From NCBI GenBank assembly GCA_037576195.1, contig CM075102.1, positions 11,780,001-11,844,000 of the forward strand: a stretch of DNA of 64,000 nt, written 5' to 3'. The notes beneath the pieces are model-generated. The model made no database searches, was not told the origin of the DNA, and saw only the letters and a list, made by a program, of their open reading frames with translations. Position 1 is the first letter of the stretch. The number at the start of each line of letters is the position of its first letter. The stretch is from Phytoseiulus persimilis. Lineage: Eukaryota > Arthropoda > Arachnida > Mesostigmata > Phytoseiidae. Below are positions 50,801 to 63,300 of the stretch, piece after piece. The position numbers were made by a program, and so were the translations under genes.

Positions 50801-53800
50801 ATTGACATACAATCTACAAATGAAAACTTTTCGGAACCCCGAGCTCTTGTTCTTCAGCAGTCCGATATGGCTGCGACGAAGCAAGACAAGAGTTTCCATA
50901 TTCGCAGCATCCTGAACTCTCCTGTTAGAGCTCATGGCGTCACGAAGCGAAACATCAACCCACCGAACAAGTTATGACAACGATGCCCTGTGACGCGTAT
51001 CAACAAATCCGGCAGACGTTAACGACGAACTCTGGCATGAACGATGCTGCGGAGCGAGTCGGGAAGCCCGAGCGACGTCCAAGCGTTCGTTCATTCATTC
51101 AGTTCCGATGTACTCCGTCTGAGATCGCTCATTGGTGGCGTTTCAACAAGCCCCCCACGCATCCCGAAACATGCGGTTTCTTGACTTTTGTGAAGTTTGA
51201 GGAGCAGTAAACAGATCATCTGGGGCATTAACAGGGGCATACAGAGATGTCGATCTTTTTGCTCAAGATATTGCTCCTCCTGTTTTTGTATTCGCTGGTG
51301 GAACAGCGGTAGACGTGGCTGTATCCGTAGTATGCTCCCAGAGAGGAAGCCAACATTCTGAACCGGACACTATGTATGCGGATTCGAAGTGTTCGAAGAC
51401 TCGGATCTCAGTCAACGCCTCGACCGTTAACCGCTTCCGAATGAGTATGGGAGGGATTTATCTCACTTCATTCTTGGCAAATATTGTGACGCAAACGTTC
51501 CGGGCACCTAGTTTCCTGCCTTCCCCTATTCACCGCTATCTCCCTACGGCCTCCACCGAACTCGACGGCCCTGAGCTTGAAAATCATGACATTCTTTAAG
51601 GGGGTTCAAGGTCTCAATGTAGTTTTCATTTCGCATCGCACAATTCTTGGAGGACCATGGCAATCTTCGGTGGAGTCATGTTGGATGTTGGATGGAGAAT
51701 TCATTCAGAGTTTCGTTCCCGGCGGACGACCATCCGCTCTCCGGACCTCCCGGAATAGAGGTCGGAATCGAGGAGGTGGATCGATTCCTGAAGCTGAATC
51801 ATGGTCGGCGAACTGTATCGAATCTCCCTTACCAGCAGTGTCTAGCTGATTTGCGCGAGACTAGCAGACCAGTGGTAATCTATCAAAGACTCCGTCGTTT
51901 CCTCGAGCAAATGCTCGGAACGCCTATCCCAATGATGCCCGTAAGAAGAAACATGCGGCTCACGTCTGTTCCATATGTTCGCCGTATAGATCGATACTTT
52001 CATAACGAGACTCATTTCAAAGTAGGTCTTGCAGGTCCCGGAAAGTGGCGTGGACACGGAGCGGACAGATTACCTAATTCGCGCCGGCAGACAACCCTTC
52101 TCCCTCCGCGCGGAAAGAGAGGAAGAGAACGTCCCTTACGACCCCTCCCAGACGGTGTCCCCGGAGCCCTTTTCCGCGGCGCCCCTTTCCGCGACCCCCG
52201 TCTAGTCTAGTCTGCCTCCCTCACCATCCGGAGTCTGCCGGCTGGCGGCCGTCGGCGGCTGGACCCTCTCCCGAGCTTCAACCTACCTTTGGATGGATCG
52301 CGTTGTGTTCCTTCGCCGCTCCCGCCCCCATCCCGGCTTCTTCCGTTTGGCGGCAGCCTGACGCCGTCTGGATCTTGCCTCGATGATGATGATGATTGAT
52401 GGTGGCAGCGGCGGCGGTGGTTCGATCTTCGTCGATAACAGGCTTCTTTTCAACAGCAATATTGTCGATTTTGACAGCGTTGATAGGCTGTCACACGTTT
52501 GTGGGTCATTCGCACTGTGGGTCTGTCGGTCACTCACTCACGATTCAGTCCACTCGCAATCGGAGAATAGTCACTCAGTGTTTGAACAGATTGGAGATTT
52601 TCGATGGAATCGCCCTGCGGGTCGGGAGGAGCTCGACGGAAGTGAAGGTCCGATTTCCCTGAATTGACGTCGATGGAGATCCGCGGGATTCGCATGAGCA
52701 TCGCCCCACCAACGAACAGCGGCCGTGCGTAATTGATAATTAAATTCCCTAATTCAAATTATTGTCCTAAATTGAAGTCACGTATATTTCCCTGATCGAA
52801 CATTCTGAGAGGCGTTCGCTGCCTGAACCTCTGCCGTAACTTCATGAGGTGCAGCGGAGGACGGATGTCTTCAGGCGGCTCCGGATGAAATCACCGGATT
52901 CGGCCCGCGCATGACGACATCTACGGGAGCCCAAGCTTGGTAATTTTTGAACAGGCCACAACAAGCTCTCAGCTGTTGTCAAACACCCGTGAAACACTCA
53001 GCATGCGCCTTCGGAGAGCTTGGGGAAGCATCGAGGATCCTCACCTGCTACAGTTGTGTTTGCCAGTCCTCGAGCCGAAAACCGGGACTGGAGCGAGAAC
53101 GAGCTTCGAACTAACACGATGAGTCTAGTTTCCGCCGGTATGGAGTCTGGCCTCGCTACAAGATGGCGGAACGTTTCCCCTTTCTCTCTACTGAAGGCAT
53201 AAGGTATAAACTATTGCAGTACCCAAGGCAAAAGCGCAGAAATCATGCCAGATCGATCGGGATCACCAGGTGAATCCATCAATCAATTATTCGGGCCGAG
53301 GAAATCGATTTCATTCGAGCAAAAGGCTGCCACACTGATGGCCTTGGTCAAAGGAAAGGGAACCGAGGGCTGGGGTGGGTTCAACGCACCCTCTGTCTGA
53401 CCTCGACCACCCACGCAGCGCCCATGGACCTGTCCTTCGTCGGTTGACTTCGCCACCTGTTTGCACAGATTGCCGCGAATACTCCGCTACGCCTCTGAGT
53501 TTTAGACCTTGAAAGGAAATGTGAAAGCTTGACGAATAATGAACTCTCTTCTTAGAGAGCCGCACTCCGAGCTGGTCTGGTTGCGACGTGGGAATCGATG
53601 CGCTCCGAGTGGCATAGCGCCGGAAACGCGCTGATTGCAAATGAGTTTCTTTGCACAGCTTGCGGCCCAAGTCAGATGGCGTTTTCGGAGTCTACACGAG
53701 GAGAATTATCCTTGCAAAAAACTTCTTCAGCCGGCGAGAGCTCTAGAAGAACTCTGCCCTCTGCTGAATCATTGATGTCTGGGACGAATCGTAAGGGGGA

Positions 53801-56800
53801 GAGGCGTTTCGAATTCCGTCCGCTGACTCTGTCGACTCCTCCGCGAGTTCGTCATCGAATTGCAGCCGATTGAGCCGTTCATCAGCCCACTCTGTTCACA
53901 AGATACCCTTGTTGCGTTCTGTCGGCGAATCCCAGATGCATTGGGACTGCCCGCGTCACATGACGTTATCTTGCTGCCGCTGGATCATGTCACGGGACAG
54001 AACCGCCGCTGACCAACTCAACGCTGAACCTATCTCCCGCCGGCTCTTGCCGTCGAGAAGTGTTCTTGGCCCCGATAAAAGCCGGTGGGTCGTGAACTCG
54101 GGGTAGGAATCATGTGAAGGAATCCATACTCCTGAATCTCGAGCAGCGCTCTCGATCTGAGGCCTTGGAATGAGGCAAAGCTCCCACAAACCTCGAAGGT
54201 GAAACTTGAACCTTCCTGTTTCATTCCGGCGAATGAATTGGTTTCGAAGCTCTCGTTCAGAACCAGCAGGTATCGATCGCCAAGGCATCACGGATGGAGA
54301 TTGGGGCTGGCCTTAACAGTACGGGTTCGTACGGAGCTGAACCTAGGAGAATCGCCTACAGATGGATCGATGAACAAGAGGGAGTCGGTGTTTGTTTCTC
54401 TAGAGCAAAACAAACGTCAGCAAAGTCCGAGAAAAACCCTATGATCGAGATTATAAATGTCAGCCTGAGGCAGCTCCACGGTCTCTCAGCGTATCTACAC
54501 TATGTGGAAGGACAAACTTGCGGTCCACACAGACACAAAGTTCCAGAATTCGAGTCGGGACATGATCGGGAGACGTCCACTCTCATAAGCTCCTGCTTGC
54601 GAAACTTGAGTGAGGATCAGCGACATCGTCCGAGACGGTGCTCGATTCTGGGAGTTGATATCTCCCTTGGAGGCGCAATCTCTCGAGAGCTGATACGTAC
54701 ATTCTTTCGCAGACCTAGGGCGTTTTCTCGGAAGAAAAAACGCGCATTCTTATGAGTTCCTACTCAGGGAAGTGAATCTGCGAATCTACCGATGTTTTCG
54801 TCCTTGGGACACCGTGAAAATCAAGTTGCTCATATGTCGACTAGTTGAATAGTTTTTGAGAGGCATATTGCTCATAGGGAGAAATTATCCGCTTCTGGTA
54901 GAGCATCGCTAGGGGCATCAGAATGCTTCCCTGTCAGCTACATCAGGCAACTTGAGTCTTCCCTAGGATGGTCGAAATCTCCAGACTGGTGCTCTCAAGC
55001 CCACCGAGGTACTATGTTCAGTTCAATTCGGTTCTGCCTCGGATTGGGCAACGATCCTCCCGTGGGATGTCCCTCAGAACTGTGCAATTTCATCGATGTG
55101 TATCACATCGGTCGCAAATATCGTGATAATGCTTCGGCTCTTCCTAACTCTCGAAATCAAATTTCCGGCACGCCAATGAAGCTTCCCAGGATTGAAACTC
55201 ATGAACAATGAGTTACGAGCCTTCATGTAACAAACGAGATTGTCAAACCTCGCCATCGTGTACATCGAACCACCCGTTACCTCGATGCTTGTATCAATGG
55301 CAGCGAAAGGAAGAGCGGAGCTCCTCTCAGTGCCGGCCGCGGCTGCCGGGCTGCACTCCGGACTTTCACGAATAATTCGCGTCGAATGAGTCGGATTGAG
55401 GGGATTCAATAAGAGAGTTTGCAGCTCTCTAGGCGACAGAAACCATGGGTTGAGAAAAGGTGATCGAGTTGCTCATGAACGTTTCAAAACGCAACTGCGA
55501 GCTGTCTTCATGCCTCCGGAGGTCTTCTTGGGTAACTTCATTTCAGGTCATCACTTTTGACTGTTCTGGCTCACCGGAGAAATGAGTCAAGGCTCATCAA
55601 ACCAATTCGAACGACATGAATTCGCACGACCTGTCATGTGTCAACTGCTCCGAATTTGTTTCGTTGAGCAATCCCTTAAACTGCTCAATGAGACGTGAAC
55701 ACAGCTTTCCAATTCACGTTCTTCTTTCTGATGACGAACGATGCTCATATAATGCTGGACATGTAAGCTTCGGGTTGACATTCCATTCTGACACTTCTAA
55801 CTACGCTAACATTGTCTCACATCAAAATTGGCTCATTCCTGCCGCTTCGACTCAGTCTGAAAATATGAACCGTGCAACCTCTAATATTTCAACTGATCGA
55901 TGCAGAAAACGGTTGAAATGATCAAGGTTGAGGTCCGACCGGTTGAATTAATCCGGGTTGGAACCCGAATGCTTGGAATAATCGAGGTTGTACTCTTTCC
56001 AGTTTACAATCGGTTTCACTCAGCAGATGTTTTTTCAGTTTCCTCTCGGACGAGGGTCTCGAGTCTGTCGTTACTCGTATGTCGTCTGATCTCTCGCGGG
56101 GGGAGGGGGGATGCCAGAATGTCGTAGCTCAGATTTACGGTGTTTCTTCTCATTCCACTAGAAGGACATCTTATTCGCCCTATTCGTCCTCTGTGGATAC
56201 GCAAATTTTCACGGCCGACCACGGCAGATGAGCGAGTTCCTCGGTCTGGGCAGCGGCTGCTCTCTTCCTGCAATGAATGAGCTATTCCTTCTCTCCTCCG
56301 ACTAATAATGCTCTTATTCGAAAGACATGACGCTCCTCCAACAGTCGTTTCTGAGCCATGCTACAGTATCTCGTACAGCGCGATTTATCAGAGTGTAAGC
56401 AAGAATTCTACGCTACTTTGCTCATTCTGCGGTCTTACAAAGATTCTCTACATGTTATGATGCCGTGAATCTCTCATCTACTACATCACCAAGGAATTTC
56501 GCGTCGCAACTCGTACGTGTTGCCTTCAACCGAAGAAGTTTCGCCATCCGGCTTCATCTCCGTCCCATTCCTTCATCTCGACATTGAGCTCATTGAAAGT
56601 AAACGCGTAACCTCCAAGTTCAAAGATCGACAATGAAACGAGCTATACCATGTGGCATAGCTCACACGAAAGGACGCAGCCTCAAAGAGAGGCTCGGAGA
56701 CGAACAAATTCGCATCGCTGAAATTCCTGCGAGCCAAAACAAGGGATCCACTGTATCGAGTTCCCAAAACATCTTCCGCCGATGACGACGCCCAAAGGCC

Positions 56801-56955
56801 GAAAACGGGGTTCTAGGTGGACAAAAATATTTGGGACCTACGTCCGACTATTTTGAGCTCCTGGACTCATCTCCGACCGCCGAAAACTAAGTTTGAGTGA
56901 TCAATTCGCGCTTGTGGAAATTTTCCGACACTCCGTTGAAAACAGTGATATCAAC
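47812..56955. other. Long stretch without a supported gene
   Basis: Frames of 90-187 codons occur (49686-50210, 51647-52210, 53598-53873, 54294-54755, all +; 50423-50935, -). In several places all three frames of one strand stay open, so openness is not evidence of coding here. A good acceptor (TTTCTTTGCACAG) lies just before 53660 but no frame can be chosen after it. Confidence 0.4.
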
Positions 56956-57240
56956 CATACATGGATATGGCCCACAACTCCAACTTTGAGGGGGAACAAT
57001 CTTTTTCCGCAACCAAGTGCCGGGGAGGTTGGAAGCCGAACACGATGGGTTAACGTCTTGCACCGACCCCAGGCCTGGTAAGCGCTCACAGAAAATTTCC
57101 CACCCTCCGTCTGAAGCGGTAACCTTGACCAGTGTCAGCATACATGGACATGGCCTCCAGCTTTCAGGAGAAAACTATATTCGCGCAACCAAGTGCCGGT
57201 GGGCATGGAAGCCGGACAGGATGGGCTAAGACATGGTGCC
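56956..57240. repeat. Diverged tandem duplication, unit about 183 bp
   Basis: Copy 1 starts at CATACATGGATATGGCC (56956) and copy 2 at CATACATGGACATGGCC (57139). Both contain CGCAACCAAGTGCCGG, then GGAAGCCG-ACA-GATGGG, in the same order. On the - strand both copies are open and share a GTWLR motif, so this may be a decayed repeat-containing exon or a mobile-element fragment. Confidence 0.6.
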
Positions 57241-59600
57241 GACCCCTGGCCCTGCAAATGACTCAAACATGTTTCCATCGTCGGCCGAGATGAGCAATTT
57301 CCGGTGAAATTCCACTGGTTTCCATGGGGCTCATACGAATGCCAGAGCTCAACAACCGGCCGGCTGAGTGACTCGGCGTCTTTCCAGATATCAAGGAAAT
57401 TATCAACCCGATACACCATCGGAGCAGCTCCGTTTTCTATGTTCATTTCCGGTGAACGGGCGAAAACCGAAAACAGTGGGTGCCAGTGGTGCCGATTCTG
57501 CTCATTTCGCGGGGTGCAACGGAAGCGGGGAGATGATCTCAGATTCAGAATGAAGGTGGCTACCGACTTCTCACAACCTTAGGTTATGTTTCAGTTCTCA
57601 GAAAACCGAACTTCAGAGAAGACTTTTGTCCACCTGTTCGGCCACACAGCGACGATAACAGTCATTCTTCTCCTCTACTCTCGGTGGGTGTAATGAGGTA
57701 AAATGCAGACAGCTCCGACGGTAGTCTCATCTCGAATACCTACACTCTACATCCTGGCGGAGAAAACAAAGCCGAGGAACTCTCACCGGAGTGAACCCCT
57801 GCAGCATGCCCGAAAGTACGCGAACCTGTGCTCAATACGACCCTGGCCGACCGAAACCCACTACCTGAATCCTTAAACGTGGGCTTGGAAATTCTCAGCG
57901 GGGGCCCTGGAAAAAATGGGGAATGTTCATGCTTACAGAATATCCCGGAGCTATTCCCCAGTCTTGACTCGGGCCTTTCTGGAACTCCCTGGGAGCCGTA
58001 AGTAGGAGCATGGTCCCACCGTTCCCAAGTGGGCCCCAATCGATATCGACGGGTTTTCTTGGTACCTAGTGATATGTCGCAGCTAACCGAGAAATTTCTG
58101 GTCGACCAGCAAGACGCTCAGAGTGATGGTTCGCGAGTTGGTGACGATCCTGGTGTCGGGTTCCGCTCGAGCTGCAGCAGTCGAATTCGTATTGAACTGC
58201 GGAAGGTTATCGTTGGGATGTCCGCAGCGATTTCATTACAAAGGGTACCAGGAAACGAAGATAGTGGCGCGGGGTAACAGGGAAAAGGAGGACGATATCG
58301 CGATTCTCTAAGTCCCCTAAGTTTTCACCGCATATCGTTGGTGCTCGGAAGCGGCAGGTGAAGACGCCCGAACCGTTTCATCAGTTGGTGGCTCAAGACA
58401 GTCTGGAATGGTTCGAAGCACTGGCGTCGAACGATTCGTAGAAAAACATTGACCACTAAATCTTTCCACACCCCTGAGCCCATCGAGGAGGGAAAAATAA
58501 TTTTCGAGTTGATCATGATCTGCCCTGCCCTGGTGTCGGCTCGGCAATCGCCAGATGCTCGTTCAACCTCATCGCCTCACCGATGCGTCGAGAGGAAATA
58601 ATTCTTCGACAAACCATGGGTTTCGAGACGGGTTTCGGGATGGCAACGAAGGTCGGTGGCGCATCGTTGAGCAAACGAAGTCTTCGACTTCGTTTCCTTG
58701 ATCGATAACGGAAAAACAGGTTAACCTGTCGCGAAAGCTGACTCGTCGGCCGGGCTAAGGCTCAGACTTTAGGTGCTAGGCATGAGAGGATGACATACTT
58801 TCCGGTTGATCGTGAGTTGCAATACATCATCGATCAGTCATACTCAACTGATGAAGATGGCTCAAGCCTAACGGTCGAGCAGCAACGTGCGGAATGAACG
58901 ATCGACCGGCCGAACAGCCATCTGTCTATTTGCAGTTCTGACAGCGGGCTGGAGGAAACCCTATCACGGAACGCCTCCGAAGGAAACATTGACCACCGAT
59001 ACCATTCGACTCAATCGTATTTCTACACGCGGTTTGCTCCCGACAAGGTTCTCAGGCGGCGTGGGGTTCAATGCGTAGGAGCGGAAGAATGAGAATGGTA
59101 TGGAGGAAGGTGAGAATGTGAAGAAATCAGGAACGAATACTCTATGTGAGTTATGGTTGGTTTTTCTCAGCCCGGCGGGACTCAGATGAAAGTTAACAAA
59201 TTCTCCAAAAAGCAATGAAATGCCCTCACTTCGGAAACGTCCCACACGAGCTGGCGAATCGACATTCCTCCAGTCCTCCGGGAGACATCCCACTCCAACT
59301 TCACAGCCTATGGCCGCAGCTCTCGATGTGGATGTTTCGACCATCGGATGGGACTCAACTCGTCCTTCGCCTGCGATGCCTCGGACTGTTTGAACATTGT
59401 AGATCAACGCCACGGGACGGGAAGCTTCCGACGGATAATGCATGAGGGATATCCCCCCTGAGGGAGACTGCAGCATGAAAGCTCAACATCCAGATCGGCC
59501 TCTGGCCGACACCTGATTGCCAGTCCTTCTACATGACGAATACGAGGAAAGACGCTCAGCTACGTGGGTGCTTTTCTTTTTCATCGCTCTGATTCTGCGA
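57241..59600. other. No supported gene
   Basis: Open frames at 57740-58039 and 58964-59476 (-) have no splice support or motif. Nothing else was recognised. Confidence 0.4.
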
Positions 59601-59614
59601 GAGTATCGCTGCTT

Positions 59615-60106
59615 CTATTCGCAATCCAGCACGGACAGTGTCCAAACCGCCATCGAGTCTGGGTTACAAGGAGGGACGTAGCATGACTTTTTCTCGGGGG
59701 GAGTGGGGGCCCAATGAGCGAATGATGTGAGTCCGTGATCCTTTTTCGTATTCGAGAGAGTCTCTGTTCGATACTCCGTGAGACGGGAGACAATCAGATC
59801 CAGTTTCCTGTATCGGTGGGGAGCAGGACGATGACCCCTTACAGGGGGCGAGGGGGGCTCTATTGGAGTCTGGGAATCATATTGCGGCCCCGGACAAGTG
59901 AAACGTATAGTTTGATTTTGACTGAATTCCTTATAAGCGGCATTTGTCGGCCATTCCGGAGACAGCGCGAGGCCAGGGTTAGGATCGGCGTTCGCCGATT
60001 TGTTGCCGAACGGGCAGCGACTCGAGTCATCATACGGATTTCCGGATGTCACCCAAGTGGTTCTACAGTATCGGTTTGGGAAGTGAGCATTACAAATTAG
60101 GGTCAT
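59615..60106 (-). CDS. Possible small gene or exon, Pro/Asn/Cys-containing, unrecognised
   Basis: This is an ATG-started frame of 163 codons, with NPYDDSSRCPFGNKSANADP and FSQNQTIRFTCPGPQYDSQT early and a proline-rich middle (TPIEPPSPPVRGHRPAP). It starts directly after the poly(A) signal of the upstream - strand gene and could be a separate small gene. A GTAAGG donor after PPSPP would shorten it. No signal peptide or family is evident, and an antisense frame of 121 codons overlaps. Confidence 0.28.
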   Translation of the reverse strand: MTLICNAHFPNRYCRTTWVTSGNPYDDSSRCPFGNKSANADPNPGLALSPEWPTNAAYKEFSQNQTIRFTCPGPQYDSQTPIEPPSPPVRGHRPAPHRYRKLDLIVSRLTEYRTETLSNTKKDHGLTSFAHWAPTPPEKKSCYVPPCNPDSMAVWTLSVLDCE

Positions 60107-60115
60107 TTTCCATTA

Positions 60116-60121
60116 TTTATT
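60116..60121 (-). terminator. Poly(A) signal AATAAA of the 60-64 kb gene
   Basis: AATAAA on the - strand, about 200 bases downstream of the TAG at 60319, fits as the end of that transcript. Confidence 0.6.
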
Positions 60122-60318
60122 GATACTATGATTGGAGAACAGATCTTCAGGCGTTCCTCTCGTACTTCTCGAGAAGATCCCGAATTTTTTTTGATGATTT
60201 CTTATTCTTGTCTTTTTTCCCTGCAAAACGGAAGTGAACACGTTGTTTAGCCGCGAGGATTCGATCTTTGGTGCTAACTCGACCGCAAGGTTGAAAGATC
60301 CAGAGAAAAGTTATCGGG

Positions 60319-63300
60319 CTACGAACCGAAGAGTCCTGTGCGTAACCGAGGCTCCAATGTGACGGCTCTCAACGCGTCATCCACGGAGACGTGGAACATA
60401 TTCTCTGCCGGAGGCATTGAAGCCACAGGTTTCTCGAAGCAAAATGCTGTGTCTCGGACGGAGAACGACTCGCTGAACATACAAATCTGGAAATGTGACA
60501 GTTCTGAGATCACAGATCCGGGGAAATTTTCATCGCTCCATAATCATCCCACAGCGGAACCGTTTCCGAGACGATCTCGAGCCGAACGATCAGATCGCAG
60601 TCCGAGACGTACCTCTTGCCGATATGAGAGGAGGACGCCGAGCTCCGTGAACAGCATTTGTAGAGCGTCCAATGACGTGATTCTCCTCAGAATATCTCTA
60701 TATCCCCGGTTGCATTCTATAGGCAGCTCATCCAGTATACTGGTATCCAATGAGTAGAAATCTAAGACGTTCTTCACCAGATTCACACGATATTCGATGG
60801 GTCTCCCACGATGATGATCGAAAGTAACGAGTTCGGGATTCCTGTGTGGGAAGAGACTCTGCAGCCTGGTTTTCTACTGATTATTCGTCAACGAGGGATT
60901 CATCTAACGCATCAAATCATGCGGATGCCGAGCGACCGACCCCCAAGCACTCACGGTTTGTGACGAGCGATCTCTTCCATCTGTGGCAATAGTGTTTTTG
61001 TGCTGTCTTTAGGTGCTGGGAAAACCCTTTGGAATAACTCGTACTTCAGAGCTGTCTTGTCTTTGTGGAATAACGCCCTTGAAAACGGAATCACGTCGTG
61101 AGGGTTCTGCGTTCACCAGTGAGTCATCAAGTAGAGCGCCTAACTCGTCGCGCCGAAAGCCTTATAAGAAATACCAGATGACCGAACCTGATTTTCGGAG
61201 ACATCCATCTCTGAACTGACTCCTTGGACACACCAAGCAACTTAGCAGAGTATGCTATCGCGGGAGCTCCGGGTGTCGGCCGCGTCTCCAATTCTGCGAG
61301 GACGTTTTCAATGGCCGCTAGAAAACATCATAGGTTTCGTTTTCCGGCCTTGATGAAAGAAATCTGAGTCCTTCCCACACGATACCATCGAGGATTCCGA
61401 AACTGGTACCAGTCGTCCGAATCGACCACCCTCATTAGATGATGATACTCACTTAGCAGAACGTCAGCTCTGGCGAACAGTTCGCCAGGAGGGACCAAAT
61501 TGACCATACAACCATGTGTATTGATCAACCAGTCTGAGAAATCCCTGAAGCTGACTTGAAACTGTTTGAGATAGATCTCCACCATAGCCTGGTACTGCAA
61601 AAAGAACTACAATCAGAAAACGATGACGGGCTCGTACCCAGTGGAAACCTCCATCGTGAAAATGCGGAGGCCGAGCGCAAATTAGCGTGTCAGTCGACGC
61701 ACAGCGGGTGAAAACTGCATTCTGAAAGCTTGACAATGAGACCAGAAACTTTTGAAGATAATTCTTCACCGGAGTTTTGGTTCTCGGAGCCGGCAGTCAG
61801 AAGGCCGAGAGAATCTTTTGATTTTTCTCTAGAAGTAATACGAATTCCCTGGTCCGATCGGTTGAACGTAAACTCCGCGGCTCTGTTACTCCACTTCGGC
61901 AACGGATTCTCGAGCACTATTTCGTGTCTGAATTCTCTTTGGACGCTCTTCCCTCCTATGAGCCGAGCGAAACAGAGCGCAAGTCCTAACGGCTAGGAGC
62001 TTGACCAGAACTTGAGTCACGTGTGTGACACATTCTCGTGCTCACTCATTTTCTCTCAAAATATAGCATTTCGGTAGAATGAGAACTCTCCGAGCACTTT
62101 CTCTCAACCTTCAGTCACAGATTAGCTTCTTCAGTGGACTCACCGCTTTGCTGGAGTCGTCCTGTGTTGCACAAGTTGCGCGTGTCGGTCGTACGTCCTG
62201 TGTTGCACAAGTTGCGGGTGTCGGTCGTACGTCCTGTGTTGCACAAGTTGCGGGTGTCGGTCGTACGTCCTGTATGTAGACGTGCTGCCCAGGGGAGACT
62301 ACGTTTTCACAACTGATAGGAGCTAAATACCTCACAGGATGCTGTGTCGCCGGCTCGGATTGGGGTACGAGAACTACCGACGTGTTAGCTTGAACCTCAG
62401 GGAGTCTGTTGGCCGCGAAGACTGCTCCGGCGGGAGATGGGGACGCAACAGAATGCATCGGACTGCGATTTTCGATCATGGCTATCTCGACGCTCGGAGC
62501 TGCTCGTCTCGTGGTGGCCCAAGTTGTCACCGGTGCGCATTCGAAGCCATTCGCGTTTGCTTGCGTTACAATGCTCACTTGCATTGGATCTCTAGGAGCA
62601 GTGGTCGGAATCGTTCGAACCGGTTCTGTGTTTGATGAAGGATACAGGACACTAGCTTTGCCAACATTCGTCGCCTGCATGAGGGTGGATCCTGCCGAAG
62701 ATCTGACGAGTTGAGAGTCAGCCTTCGGAACGCCTGTGCCTTGCATTGCGACCTTGGTCCCGCCCCTTCTTCCGCCTCTGGGTTTTGCGGAGAGAACTCG
62801 GGACTCCACAGCCGCTTTCGGCGCAGACCTCTTAAGCGTAAGAAGCTCCACGCCGTCGTGAGCTGCAGGTCCTTCCATTCCCGTTCCTCGCGAGGTTCCC
62901 GGGCTGGCAATGGGTTCAGCTAAGTTTTTAGCGTTCGATAGACTCTCCCGCGCGAATTCCGCGGATGCACACTCGAGTTCTTCTTGGCTGGGCTTCCGGT
63001 CTTCGACTTCAACCGCTAGCGGCTGTGTGTGGTAATTTTCCTGGAACCCTGTCCCAACACCGCCTACAACAGAAACAATGGATAAAGTGTCGGAGCGTTG
63101 GTCACGGCTCATGCTCCCGCTTCCCGATGCATCGTGTGTCCTCTTATGAGTCTTTCGGGTGTCTGAGGCGAGAAGGTTCAGGATCCTCTGCGGCTCGCCC
63201 TTGCTGAACCTGCGGAGAAAACTTTTCAGCTGAATTTTCGGATTTCCAGCCGACAACATGGCGGTGGGAGCGATTGAAATCGGATCTCAACAACGTCGTA

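Noticed and set aside
53640-53870. Exon after the strong acceptor TTTCTTTGCACAG
   Set aside because: All three frames after the acceptor stay open for a while and none can be preferred without transcript or homology data.
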